Below, piece by piece: positions 51,652 through 60,917 of a DNA stretch of 64,000 nt. The DNA is from BM003 sp963783695. Its GTDB lineage: Bacteria > Pseudomonadota > Gammaproteobacteria > Steroidobacterales > BM003. Position numbers and translations under genes: made by a program. The stretch is taken from assembly GCA_963783695.1 (NCBI GenBank), contig CAWAOM010000002.1:1-64000 (forward strand), in the 5' to 3' direction. The notes beneath the pieces were generated by a model that was given only the letters and a program-made list of their open reading frames with translations, was not told where the DNA came from and made no database searches. Within the stretch, counting starts at the first letter, position 1. Each line of letters opens with the position of its first letter.

Positions 51652-52413
51652 GTGCAACAGGACAAGCGACAAATTATAACAGCGGGACCCAACTCAACGC
51701 CGCCGCGGCGGTTCCGGCCCTCGTTGTGGAGCGCGGTGCTGGTCGCAGTGCTGATGGCCGCTTTCGTGAGCCTCGGTAATTGGCAGTTGCAACGAGCAAG
51801 CGAAAAACGCGCCTTGCTCGATGCGTTCGACAGCGGCAGCGCCATTGCCGATGCGGTCGCCGGGGCGACAGAGGACGCGGCGAACCGGTATCCCCGCTAC
51901 ACGCCGCTGGGCGCACGCGGACAATTCGATAGCCGTCACCAGTTTCTCCTCGACAACGTGGTCCAGAACGGTCAGGTCGGGTTTTACGTATGGACTCCGC
52001 TACGTCTCGAAGGCAGCGGTGCAGCCGTACTGGTAAATCGTGGCTGGTTTCCGCTGGGCGCGAACCGCAGTGATCTGCCGCCGCTCGAGGTCGGCGAGCA
52101 AAACCGCGCCGTAACGGGGTTACTGGACCGGCTGCCCGAACCCGGCCTGCGGCTCAGCGGCAGCGGACTCTCGACCGACTGGCCCAGGATCGCCGTCTAT
52201 CCGCGCATCGACGAACTGCGGGCGGTTCTCGACTATCCGCTGTACGATTACCTGTTGCTGCTGGAGGCTGGCGCCGACGACGGCCTGGTCCGCGACTGGC
52301 GGCCGCAACTTTTGCCACCGCAGCGTCACGTGGGATACGCGGTACAGTGGTTCGCCTTTGCAACAGCGGTGCTGGCCCTGTTCCTGATTCTGAGTTTCAA
52401 ACGGGAGAGTTAA
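51652..52413 (+). CDS. SURF1 family cytochrome oxidase assembly protein
   Basis: This protein of about 253 residues assists heme a insertion into subunit I. It has the SURF1 layout: an N-terminal helix (LWSAVLVAVLMAAFVSLGNW), the LGNWQLQRA motif, a periplasmic domain with RHQFLLDNVVQNGQVGFYVWTP in the centre and VLVNRGWFPLG, and a C-terminal helix followed by FKRES. The start is uncertain: no ATG lies upstream of the first helix, and GTG at 51652 is the nearest plausible codon, just 15 bases from the divergent DUF2909 start. Confidence 0.88.
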   Translation: MQQDKRQIITAGPNSTPPRRFRPSLWSAVLVAVLMAAFVSLGNWQLQRASEKRALLDAFDSGSAIADAVAGATEDAANRYPRYTPLGARGQFDSRHQFLLDNVVQNGQVGFYVWTPLRLEGSGAAVLVNRGWFPLGANRSDLPPLEVGEQNRAVTGLLDRLPEPGLRLSGSGLSTDWPRIAVYPRIDELRAVLDYPLYDYLLLLEAGADDGLVRDWRPQLLPPQRHVGYAVQWFAFATAVLALFLILSFKRES

Positions 52414-52420
52414 TGCGACG

Positions 52421-53023
52421 ATGAGCTCGCTCACCAAAAAGCGCCTGCAGCTGCTGGGCCTGATATTTCTGTTCGTCGGACCCCTGTCCGTCGCTGCCTG
52501 GCTTTACTACGGCGATAGCGGCTGGCGTCCGGGCGGATCGACCAGCCATGGCGACCTGATGCAGCCGGCGGTACCGTTACCGCAACTCGAACTCCGCGCG
52601 GCGGACGGCAGCGGACTCGGCACCGATGCGCTGCGCGGCAAATGGACACTTATCTACATTGGTTCCGGCGACTGCGCCGAACCCTGCCGCGAGGCGCTCT
52701 ACAATCTGCGCCAGATCCGGCTCGCGCTGGGCAAGGACATGGGGCGGGTGCAACGCCTGTTCTTCTATGGTGGCGCCTGTTGCGACGATCAGTTTTTCGC
52801 CGCCGAACACCCCGACCTGTTGCTCGCGAGCGCCGATCCGGCGACCCGCGCGGCGTTGCTCGCCGTGTTTCCGACCTATGACGGCACCGCAGCCGACGCC
52901 GCCGGGCGCAGTTATCTCGTCGATCCGCTCGGCAACCTGATGATGAGTTATCCCGCCGACGCCGCGCCCAAGGGCATGCTCAAGGATCTCAAGCGGCTGT
53001 TGCGTCTCTCACATATCGGATAG
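52421..53023 (+). CDS. SCO/thioredoxin-like oxidase assembly protein
   Basis: This 200-residue membrane-anchored protein has one N-terminal helix (residues 10-28), then a periplasmic thioredoxin-like domain. The segment KWTLIYIGSGDCAEPCREAL carries a CxxxC motif (Cys-Ala-Glu-Pro-Cys), the spacing used by SCO1/SenC copper chaperones; a late histidine as third ligand is not obvious. Proteins of this type are often found between the SURF1 and ctaA genes. A role in CuA maturation or thiol reduction is inference. Confidence 0.8.
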   Translation: MSSLTKKRLQLLGLIFLFVGPLSVAAWLYYGDSGWRPGGSTSHGDLMQPAVPLPQLELRAADGSGLGTDALRGKWTLIYIGSGDCAEPCREALYNLRQIRLALGKDMGRVQRLFFYGGACCDDQFFAAEHPDLLLASADPATRAALLAVFPTYDGTAADAAGRSYLVDPLGNLMMSYPADAAPKGMLKDLKRLLRLSHIG

Positions 53024-53034
53024 ATACAAACGTC

Positions 53035-54039
53035 ATGTCATCGCAGACCTTTCGCAAATTCGCAAGATTGACCGCACTGCTGGCCTTCGCGGTCGTCGTA
53101 CTCGGAGCCTATGTGCGCCTTACCGATGCCGGCCTCGGTTGCCCGGACTGGCCGGGCTGTTATGGCAAGCTGACCGTCACCGAGGTCATGCGTGACGTCA
53201 GTGGCGCGGAGGAGTCATTTCCCGAACGCGCGGTCGACGCCGGCAAGGCGTGGCGGGAGATGCTCCACCGCTACCTGGCCGCGATTCTCGGTCTGGCAAT
53301 CGTGACGCTGGCCGTGCTTGCCTGGCGCCGCCGCCACCTCCCCGGACAACCGGTCGCACTGCCTCTGGCGCTGGTCGGGCTGGTAATCTTCCAGGGCCTG
53401 CTCGGAATGTGGACGGTAACCCTGTTGCTGAAACCGGTAGTGGTCATGGCCCACTTGCTTGGCGGCATGACCACCCTGGCGTTGTTATGGTGGTTATCGC
53501 TCACACCGGCCGTGGCCGGTAGCGGCCGCCACCGGCTGGTATCGCTCGCGCTGGCAAGCGTGGCCATACTCGTTGTGCAGATTGCGCTCGGCGGCTGGAC
53601 CAGCACCAACTACGCCGCCCTGGCTTGCCCCGCGTTCCCCAGCTGCAACGGCAGCTGGTGGCCGGACATGGATTTCACCGAGGGTTTTCGCCTGTGGCGG
53701 GGACTCGGTGTCGACTACGAGGGCGGTGTGCTGCACAACTCGGCACGGATGGCGATTCACTACAGCCACCGGATTTTTGCGCTCGTCGTCATCGTGGTTC
53801 TCGGCAGCCTGATCGTACGCGGCCTGCGTGATCGCTCACGCCCGGATATTCGCGCCGCCGCGCGGCTGCTCGGCGCCGCACTGATAACCCAGCTCGTCGT
53901 CGGTATCGCAATTGTAAAAACCGGGTTGCCACTGAGTCTTGCGACGGCACACAATGCGTTTGCCGCAGTATTACTGCTGTGTCTGCTGACGATGTTGCGA
54001 CGCCTGTTGCCGACGCCTGCCCAACCGCCACAGCCATGA
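53035..54039 (+). CDS. ctaA: Heme A synthase
   Basis: This 334-residue membrane enzyme of the COX15/CtaA family oxidises the C8 methyl of heme O to the formyl group of heme A. It has eight helices, with the conserved RLTDAGLGCPDWPGCYGKL near the N-terminus, the His in MLHRYLAAILG, a second in VVMAHLLGGM, and later AIHYSHRIFALV and ATAHNAFAAVLL. It overlaps ctaB by four bases. Confidence 0.95.
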   Translation: MSSQTFRKFARLTALLAFAVVVLGAYVRLTDAGLGCPDWPGCYGKLTVTEVMRDVSGAEESFPERAVDAGKAWREMLHRYLAAILGLAIVTLAVLAWRRRHLPGQPVALPLALVGLVIFQGLLGMWTVTLLLKPVVVMAHLLGGMTTLALLWWLSLTPAVAGSGRHRLVSLALASVAILVVQIALGGWTSTNYAALACPAFPSCNGSWWPDMDFTEGFRLWRGLGVDYEGGVLHNSARMAIHYSHRIFALVVIVVLGSLIVRGLRDRSRPDIRAAARLLGAALITQLVVGIAIVKTGLPLSLATAHNAFAAVLLLCLLTMLRRLLPTPAQPPQP

Positions 54040-54914
54040 CCCGGACCGCGGCGAAACTCATCGACTATTTCGAACTTTGCAAGCCAAAGGTCGTCGGTCT
54101 GATCGTTTTCACCGCAATCGTCGGCATGTTTCTCGCCACACCGGGCCTGGTGCCGTGGCAGGCATTCGTGTTCGGCACGATCGGCATCGGCCTCGCCGCA
54201 TCTTCGGCGGCGGCGATCAATCATGTCCTCGACCGCCGTATCGATGCCGAGATGAAGCGCACGATGAACCGGCCCATTCCAACGGGTCACGTCAGCGAAT
54301 CCCAGGCACTTGTATTTGCGTTCGGTCTCGGGCTCGCATCGATGCTGATTCTTGCGCTAGGCGTCAATCCGCTGACGGCGGTGCTGACCTTTTGCAGTCT
54401 GATCGGCTACGCGATTGTCTACACCGTCTATCTGAAACGGGCGACGCCGCAAAATATCGTTATCGGCGGAGCAGCCGGCGCGGCACCGCCGGTACTCGGC
54501 TGGACCGCGGTTACCAACAGTGTCGACCCGCATGCGCTGTTGCTGTTTCTGATTATTTTCACCTGGACGCCACCGCATTTCTGGGCGCTCGCGATTGCGC
54601 GGCGCGACGACTATGCGCGGGTCGGCATACCCATGTTGCCGGTCACCCACGGTGTCGAGTTCACCCGCCTGCATATCCTGCTGTATACGATATTGCTGGT
54701 GATCGTTACCGTGCTGCCGTTCATCACCGGGATGAGCGGCCTGGTTTACCTGATCGGCGCGCTGCTGCTCGGCGCGACTTTTCTCTACTATGCCGCGGCC
54801 ATGAAGCTGACCGACCGGGCGGACCTGCCGATGAAGACGTTTGGCTTCTCTGTTACCTACCTGATGGCGTTGTTTGCGCTGCTGCTCGTCGACCACTACC
54901 TGCCTTACCGGTAA
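54036..54914 (+). CDS. ctaB: Protoheme IX farnesyltransferase
   Basis: This 292-residue membrane prenyltransferase of the UbiA superfamily adds a farnesyl group to heme b to make heme O, the substrate of CtaA. The diphosphate-binding motif NHVLDRRIDAEMKRTMNRP and the second, RRDDYARVGIPM, are intact, with about nine helices. It shares ATGA with the ctaA end and is followed within four bases by uvrD. Confidence 0.96.
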   Translation: MTRTAAKLIDYFELCKPKVVGLIVFTAIVGMFLATPGLVPWQAFVFGTIGIGLAASSAAAINHVLDRRIDAEMKRTMNRPIPTGHVSESQALVFAFGLGLASMLILALGVNPLTAVLTFCSLIGYAIVYTVYLKRATPQNIVIGGAAGAAPPVLGWTAVTNSVDPHALLLFLIIFTWTPPHFWALAIARRDDYARVGIPMLPVTHGVEFTRLHILLYTILLVIVTVLPFITGMSGLVYLIGALLLGATFLYYAAAMKLTDRADLPMKTFGFSVTYLMALFALLLVDHYLPYR

Positions 54915-54917
54915 AGA

Positions 54918-57068
54918 ATGGACGTTACCCCGATCCTTGATGCTCTCAATGACGCCCAGCGCGAGGCGGTCACGGCGGAGCAGGTACCAATGCTGGTGCT
55001 GGCCGGCGCCGGTAGTGGCAAGACCCGGGTATTGACTCACCGTATCGCCTGGCTGATCACTGTCGAGGGGGTGTCACCGCACGGCGTGCTGGCGGTGACG
55101 TTTACCAACAAGGCCGCGCGCGAGATGCGCAACCGCATCGAGGGCTTGCTGGGCATGCCTGCGGCCGCGTCATGGGTTGGCACTTTCCACGGACTGGCCC
55201 ATCGCCTGCTGCGAATTCACTGGCAGGAAGCGGGCCTGCCGCAGTCATTCCAGATACTCGACTCGGACGACCAGTACCGCTTGATTCGCAGAATATTGCG
55301 GTCGATGGAACTGGACGAATCGCGCTGGGCGCCGCGCGAGATACAGTGGTTCATCAACGGCCAAAAGGACGAGGGTCTGCGGCCGCAACACATCGACACT
55401 GCGGGCGACCCCAATCGCCAGCAATTGGTGCGGGTCTACGAGGCCTACCAGGAAGCCTGCGATCGCGCCGGGGTCGTGGATTTCGCGGAATTGCTGCTGC
55501 GTGCACATGAGCTGTGGCTCAACAACGAAGGCCTTCTCACGCATTACCGCAATCGCTTCCGGCATCTGCTCGTCGACGAATTCCAGGACACCAACCGGAT
55601 CCAGTATGCGTGGCTCAGACTGCTCGCCGGCGACAGCGGCGTGCCGTTCGTGGTCGGCGATGACGACCAGTCTATTTACCGTTGGCGTGGCGCCCGTATC
55701 GAACACATCCATCGCTTCGAAAAAGATTTCCCGCACAGCAAGGTGATCCGGCTCGAGCAAAACTACCGCTCGACAGGAACCATCCTGGCGGCAGCCAATG
55801 CGCTGATCGCAAACAACCAGTCGCGCATGGGCAAGAATCTCTGGACCGAGGGCAACGACGGCGAGCCAATCCGGGTTTACGCGGCATTCAACGAACGCGA
55901 CGAGGCGGACTTTGTCGTGACACGAATCCGCCAGTGGGTGACACAGGGCAACAATCGCAGCGAGGCTGCCGTGTTGTATCGCTCGAACGCGCAGTCGCGG
56001 GTGCTGGAAGAGGCGTTCTTCAATGCCCAGATTCCGTACCGCGTCTATGGCGGTCTGCGCTTTTTCGAGCGCCAGGAAATCAAGGACGCGCTGGCCTATC
56101 TGCGGCTGATGGAAAACCGCGCCGACGATCCGTCATTCGAGCGTATCGTCAATACGCCGACCCGCGGCATCGGCGCCCGCAGCCTCGATATCGTCCGCAG
56201 CTACGCACGGGCCAATGCCTGTTCGATGTGGCGTTCCGCAGGCGCCTGTATAGAAGATGGCCTCACCGCGCGCGCAGCCCGCTCGATGCGTGCTTTTCTT
56301 AACCTGATCGAGACGCTGGCGGCCGACGCCCGGCCACTGGCGCTGCAGGAACAGGTCGATCTGGCCATCCAGTCCAGCAGTCTGATCGCGCATTACCGCA
56401 AGGAAAAAGGAGAACGTGGCGAGGCGCGGATCGAGAACCTCGAGGAACTGGTCAGCGCCGCCCGCGGTTTCGAGCCCGACGAGGAAGACGGGATGTCGCC
56501 ACTGGCCGCCTTTCTCTCCCATGCCGCGCTGGAGGCCGGCGAGGGCCAGGCCGATGCGTGGGAGGATTGCGTGCAACTGATGACGATGCACTCGGCGAAG
56601 GGACTCGAGTTTCCACTGGTCTTTATTTGCGGGATGGAGGACGGGCTGTTTCCGCACCAGCGTTCCCTCGGCGATCCCGGTGGACTCGAAGAGGAACGCC
56701 GGCTGTGTTATGTCGGCACGACCCGGGCGATGAGCGAATTGTATTTCACTTACGCCGAGCAGCGCCGCCTTCATGGCATGGACAATTTCGGCACGCCGTC
56801 ACGGTTCCTCAACGAAATACCCTCGATGCTGATCGAGGAAGTCAGGCCCCAGGTGCGCGTTTCGCGGCCGTTACAAACCGCGCGATTTGCGACCGAGCCG
56901 GTTCCCGGCGGATTGCGCCTCGGTCAGCGTGTCCGCCATGCAAAGTTCGGCGAGGGCGTGATCCTGAACGTCGAAGGCCAGGGCGCCCACGCCCGGGTCC
57001 AGGTCAACTTCGAGCAGCCGGGAACGAAATGGCTGGTGCTCGCCTACGCCAACCTTGAAGTCATGTAG
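54918..57068 (+). CDS. uvrD: DNA helicase II (UvrD)
   Basis: This 716-residue superfamily 1A 3'-5' helicase acts in mismatch and nucleotide-excision repair. Walker A is GAGSGKT (Lys35), followed by FTNKAAREM, Walker B LLVDEFQDTN, VGDDDQSIYRWRGA, and TMHSAKGLEFPLVF. The C-terminal tail (GLRLGQRVRHAKFGEGVILN) is the UvrD-specific Tudor-like domain, which rules against Rep. The length fits E. coli UvrD (720). Confidence 0.95.
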   Translation: MDVTPILDALNDAQREAVTAEQVPMLVLAGAGSGKTRVLTHRIAWLITVEGVSPHGVLAVTFTNKAAREMRNRIEGLLGMPAAASWVGTFHGLAHRLLRIHWQEAGLPQSFQILDSDDQYRLIRRILRSMELDESRWAPREIQWFINGQKDEGLRPQHIDTAGDPNRQQLVRVYEAYQEACDRAGVVDFAELLLRAHELWLNNEGLLTHYRNRFRHLLVDEFQDTNRIQYAWLRLLAGDSGVPFVVGDDDQSIYRWRGARIEHIHRFEKDFPHSKVIRLEQNYRSTGTILAAANALIANNQSRMGKNLWTEGNDGEPIRVYAAFNERDEADFVVTRIRQWVTQGNNRSEAAVLYRSNAQSRVLEEAFFNAQIPYRVYGGLRFFERQEIKDALAYLRLMENRADDPSFERIVNTPTRGIGARSLDIVRSYARANACSMWRSAGACIEDGLTARAARSMRAFLNLIETLAADARPLALQEQVDLAIQSSSLIAHYRKEKGERGEARIENLEELVSAARGFEPDEEDGMSPLAAFLSHAALEAGEGQADAWEDCVQLMTMHSAKGLEFPLVFICGMEDGLFPHQRSLGDPGGLEEERRLCYVGTTRAMSELYFTYAEQRRLHGMDNFGTPSRFLNEIPSMLIEEVRPQVRVSRPLQTARFATEPVPGGLRLGQRVRHAKFGEGVILNVEGQGAHARVQVNFEQPGTKWLVLAYANLEVM

Positions 57069-57121
57069 AATACGGCGGGTCTGACCATTGTCGGTTGCGG
57101 CGGTCCGGCCCAAACAAAAAC

Positions 57122-58498
57122 ATGAAAATTCTTATCCTAGGCGCCGGTCAGGTCGGTTCTACCGCGGCACAGAATCTGTCCCGCGAAGAAGCCAACGAGA
57201 TTACCGTGGTCGATCAGAGGGGCGATGTACTGCGCGAGCTGCAGGATCGTCTGGATATCCGCACGGTGCAGGGGCATGCCTCGTATCCGGCGGTGCTCGA
57301 ACGCGCCGGCGCCCAGGATACCGACATGATCATCGCACTGACCAACAGCGATGAGACCAATATGGTCGCGTGTCAGCTCGCCTATACGCTGTATCACACC
57401 CCGACCAAGATCGCGCGAATTCGTGCTGCCGAATACATCGCGCGTGACAACCTGTTTGCCAACGATTCGATCCCCGTCGATGTCGCGATCAGCCCCGAGC
57501 AACTCGTGTGCGAGTACGTCGAGCAACTGATCCGCTATCCGGGCGCGCTGCAGGTACTCAACTTCGCCAAAGGCAAAGTACGGCTGGTCGGTGTGCGCGC
57601 GCTTCAGGGCGGACCGCTGGTGGGACAGCAGCTGCGAACCCTGCGCGAACATGTTCCCGACGTCGACAGCCGCGTTGCCGCGGTCTATCGCGACGGGGAG
57701 AGCATACCTGTTGGTGGCGATACTCGTATCGAGGATGGCGACGAGGTATTTTTCGTGGCCGCACGCAAGGACATACGCGCAGTGATGAGCGAAATGCGCC
57801 GCCTCGAAGATCCCGTGCGGCGGGTGGTGATCGCCGGCGGCGGCAACATCGGGTTTCGCCTCGCGCAGACGCTGGAACAGACCAACCAGGTCAGCATCAT
57901 CGAGCGCGACCCTGATCGGGCGCGGGAGATTTCGGAGAAACTCAGCCGCAGCATCGTACTGTGCGGCGATGCCGCCGACGAGGATCTGCTGCTGGAGGAA
58001 AACATCGATAACGCCGATGTATTTTGCGCCCTCACCAATGCCGAGGAAGCGAATATCCTCTCCGCGATGCTGGCCAAGCGGCTTGGCGCAAACAAGGTCA
58101 TGGCACTGATCAATCGCCCGGCCTATGCCGAACTGGTCGAAGCGGGCACGATCGATATCGCGATCTCGCCGCAGCAAATTACGATAGGGGCATTGTTGAC
58201 GCATGTCCGCCGCGGCGATGTCGCGCGAGTCTACAGCCTGCGGACCGGCGCAGCCGAAGCGATCGAAGCGGTCGCGCATGGCGATCCGAAGACGAGCAAG
58301 GTCGTTGGCCGCAGTGTCGATGAGATCAAATTACCGCCCGGCGCGACTATTGGGGCCATCGTGCGTGAGGATGAAGTACTGATGGCGCATCATGACACCG
58401 TGATCGAGGAGGACGATCACGTGATCCTGTTCATGACCGAGCGTAAACAGATCAAAAAGGTCGAGCGCCTGTTCCAGGTCGGCGTCACCTTTATCTAG
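57122..58498 (+). CDS. trkA: Trk potassium uptake regulator TrkA
   Basis: This 458-residue peripheral protein binds NAD(H) and gates the TrkH channel. It has two RCK modules: MKILILGAGQVG begins the first Rossmann fold, RRVVIAGGGNIGFRLAQTLE the second, each followed by a TrkA-C domain. The length equals that of E. coli TrkA. The ATG at 57122 is at the conserved start; the frame is open 27 bases further. It lies five bases before trkH. Confidence 0.96.
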   Translation: MKILILGAGQVGSTAAQNLSREEANEITVVDQRGDVLRELQDRLDIRTVQGHASYPAVLERAGAQDTDMIIALTNSDETNMVACQLAYTLYHTPTKIARIRAAEYIARDNLFANDSIPVDVAISPEQLVCEYVEQLIRYPGALQVLNFAKGKVRLVGVRALQGGPLVGQQLRTLREHVPDVDSRVAAVYRDGESIPVGGDTRIEDGDEVFFVAARKDIRAVMSEMRRLEDPVRRVVIAGGGNIGFRLAQTLEQTNQVSIIERDPDRAREISEKLSRSIVLCGDAADEDLLLEENIDNADVFCALTNAEEANILSAMLAKRLGANKVMALINRPAYAELVEAGTIDIAISPQQITIGALLTHVRRGDVARVYSLRTGAAEAIEAVAHGDPKTSKVVGRSVDEIKLPPGATIGAIVREDEVLMAHHDTVIEEDDHVILFMTERKQIKKVERLFQVGVTFI

Positions 58499-58503
58499 GC
58501 GCC

Positions 58504-59991
58504 ATGCATCTAAGAGCCGTTTTTCGCATCCTCGGCGTGCTGTTGATGGCATTCAGCCTGACGATGCTGCCACCGATCGGCGTCTCGCTGTATTACCAGG
58601 ACGGCACCTGGCTGCCTTTCACCGAAGGATTCGGCGTCATCCTGGTCAGCGGTCTGGCGATATTTGCGCTGGCCGGCAAGGAAAAGCCGGCGCTGCGCCT
58701 GCGCGACGGCTTCCTCATCGTGGCGATGTTCTGGGTCGTGCTGAGCGCGGCCGCGGCAATCCCGCTGCTGGTAGCCGGTCGCCCCGACCTGTCTACCACC
58801 GATGCGTTGTTTGAGGCGGTCTCCGGCCTGACCACGACCGGCGCGACAATTCTGATCAACCTCGATACCTTGCCACGCTCCATTCTGTATTACCGGCAGC
58901 AGCTGCAGTGGCTGGGCGGGATGGGCATTATCGTCCTCGCGGTCGCCGTTCTGCCCATGCTCGGCGTCGGTGGCATGCAGCTGTATCGTGCGGAGACCCC
59001 TGGCCCGGTCAAGGACAACAAGCTCTCACCGCGGATCGCGCAGACCGCCAAGTGGCTGTGGATGGTTTATCTCGGCATGACGGTCGCATGCGGATTCGCC
59101 TACTGGCTGGCCGGGATGGATCCGTTCGATGCGATTGGCCATGCGTTCAGCACCGTGGCGATCGGCGGTTTCTCCACTCACGATGCCAGCCTGGGTTACT
59201 ACAGCCTGATTGGTCTGGAAGGTGCCGGCATCATTGAGATGGTGGCCGTCTTTTTCATGTTTATAGCCGGCGCGAATTTTGCGCTCCACTTTGCTGCTTT
59301 CTATCCGCTGTCGCGCTGGAAGCCACCGTCGTTCCGCCTCTACCTGCATGACAGCGAATTTCGTGCGTACGCGCTGGGGCTCTCGCTGCTCATCGTCTTC
59401 GTCACCGGCCGCCTGATCCAGAGCGGGCAATACGAGGATATGTCGGAGGCCGTCACCAAGGGCCTGTTTCAGGCCGTGTCGATGGCCACGACCACCGGTT
59501 TCACCACCGACAATTACTCGGCATGGCCCGGGGCATTGCCGGTGCTGCTGATTCTCGCGAGCTTTGTCGGCGGCTGCGCCGGCTCTACCGGTGGCGGCAT
59601 GAAAGTGATCCGCTGGTTACTGATCTACAAGCAGGGCCGGCGCGAGGTGATCAAGCTGGTCCACCCAAGCGCGGAAATTCCGGTCAAACTTGGCGACAAG
59701 GCCGTGCCGAGTCGCGTTACCGAAGCGGTGTGGGGCTTTTTCTCCGTTTATGTACTGTTGTTCGGCGTAATGATGGTAATGATGATGGCGACCGGGCTCG
59801 ACCAGGTGACCGCATTCGCTGCAGTCACCGCGACGCTGAACAATCTCGGTCCCGGGCTCGGCGATGTCACCGCCAATTTTCGCGAGATCAACGACACCGC
59901 GAAGTGGGTCAGCGTTGCCGCCATGCTGCTCGGGCGGCTGGAGATTTTCACGCTGTTCGTACTGGTTACTCCGACGTTCTGGCGGCGCTGA
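58504..59991 (+). CDS. trkH: Trk potassium uptake channel TrkH
   Basis: This 495-residue inner-membrane channel takes up potassium together with TrkA. Four membrane-pore-membrane repeats carry the selectivity segments, visible as VSGLTTTGATIL, FSTVAIGGFSTHD, ATTTGFTTDNY and ATLNNLGPGLGDV. GCAGSTGGGMK is also typical. It is directly downstream of trkA, so the whole Trk system is one operon. Confidence 0.96.
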   Translation: MHLRAVFRILGVLLMAFSLTMLPPIGVSLYYQDGTWLPFTEGFGVILVSGLAIFALAGKEKPALRLRDGFLIVAMFWVVLSAAAAIPLLVAGRPDLSTTDALFEAVSGLTTTGATILINLDTLPRSILYYRQQLQWLGGMGIIVLAVAVLPMLGVGGMQLYRAETPGPVKDNKLSPRIAQTAKWLWMVYLGMTVACGFAYWLAGMDPFDAIGHAFSTVAIGGFSTHDASLGYYSLIGLEGAGIIEMVAVFFMFIAGANFALHFAAFYPLSRWKPPSFRLYLHDSEFRAYALGLSLLIVFVTGRLIQSGQYEDMSEAVTKGLFQAVSMATTTGFTTDNYSAWPGALPVLLILASFVGGCAGSTGGGMKVIRWLLIYKQGRREVIKLVHPSAEIPVKLGDKAVPSRVTEAVWGFFSVYVLLFGVMMVMMMATGLDQVTAFAAVTATLNNLGPGLGDVTANFREINDTAKWVSVAAMLLGRLEIFTLFVLVTPTFWRR

Positions 59992-59998
59992 GGCGCCA

Positions 59999-60325
59999 AT
60001 GAGCAGACGCGCCGCATTCGAGGACATGCTCGCAACAGGACGCGATGATGCATTGCTGCGGTTCGCGCTTGGACAAGCCTGCCTCGAAGAAGACGATGCC
60101 GAGACGGCGATCGTCCACCTCAAAGCCGCAATCGCTCACGACCGGCAATACTCTGCGGCCTGGAAATTGCTCGGGCGGGCGCAACAGAATGCAGGCCTGG
60201 CGCAACAGGCCGCGCAAACCTATCGCGAAGGAATTACGATTGCCGGCGACAAGGGCGACCGCCAGGCCGCCCGGGAAATGACGGTTTTTCTGCGTCGTCT
60301 CGACAAGCGCCTCGGGCCGCCATGA
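59999..60325 (+). CDS. Small TPR-repeat protein
   Basis: This 108-residue cytosolic protein is made of about three TPR helix pairs (LLRFALGQACLEEDDAETAI, then AAWKLLGRAQQNAGLAQQAA, then a pair ending LRRLDKRLG). Such repeats bind peptides or proteins; no partner can be named. It starts seven bases after trkH and may be co-transcribed with it. It has no signal peptide. Confidence 0.8.
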   Translation: MSRRAAFEDMLATGRDDALLRFALGQACLEEDDAETAIVHLKAAIAHDRQYSAAWKLLGRAQQNAGLAQQAAQTYREGITIAGDKGDRQAAREMTVFLRRLDKRLGPP

Positions 60326-60350
60326 GCGCGACCGCAGCGCAACTCTCGTC

Positions 60351-60917
60351 ATGAAGCCACTCGGCCTGCTGATGCGGCTCGGCGCATTCGCTGAACGGGT
60401 CAACGTCGCGGTGGGCAAGACCGTTGCGTGGCTGACGTTGTTCATGGTCATAGTGACCTGTGTGGTCGTCGTACTGCGCTATGCGTTTTCGTCCGGGTGG
60501 ATCTGGATGCAGGAGACGGTGACCTGGGCGCACGGGATCGTGTTCATGCTCGCGGCTGCTTATACACTGAGTTGCGACGAACACGTGCGGGTGGACATTT
60601 TCTATCGCAATGCCAGCCCGCGGCACAAGGCAGTGGTTGATCTCCTCGGCTCGCTGCTGCTGCTGCTGCCGGTCTGCGCGTTTCTGCTGTGGGCGAGTTT
60701 TAATTATGCCGCCGCCTCATGGTCAGTCGCCGAGGCGTCGCGGCAGACCGGTGGACTACCCGGTCTGTTCCTGCTGAAGTCGGTCATTCCGCTCACCGCG
60801 CTGATGCTGCTACTGCAGGGACTGGCAATGGCCGCGCGCAGCATCGCGGTGTTGCTCGGCGCCGATCCGGGCAGCGCGGCGAATCGGGCCAACTCCGAGC
60901 CTGTGGAGCCGCGCTGA
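60351..60917 (+). CDS. dctQ: TRAP transporter small permease (DctQ)
   Basis: This 188-residue small membrane subunit of a TRAP transporter has four helices, with WMQETVTWAHGIVFMLAAAY and the DEHVRVDIFYRN motif characteristic of DctQ. It overlaps dctM by one base (TGATG). Together with DctM and the periplasmic DctP it imports an organic acid or a related compound, using the sodium gradient. Confidence 0.93.
   Translation: MKPLGLLMRLGAFAERVNVAVGKTVAWLTLFMVIVTCVVVVLRYAFSSGWIWMQETVTWAHGIVFMLAAAYTLSCDEHVRVDIFYRNASPRHKAVVDLLGSLLLLLPVCAFLLWASFNYAAASWSVAEASRQTGGLPGLFLLKSVIPLTALMLLLQGLAMAARSIAVLLGADPGSAANRANSEPVEPR

Noticed and set aside
57137..58279. A 380-codon minus-strand open frame
   Set aside because: It is the antisense of trkA; no ribosome binding site and no domain.
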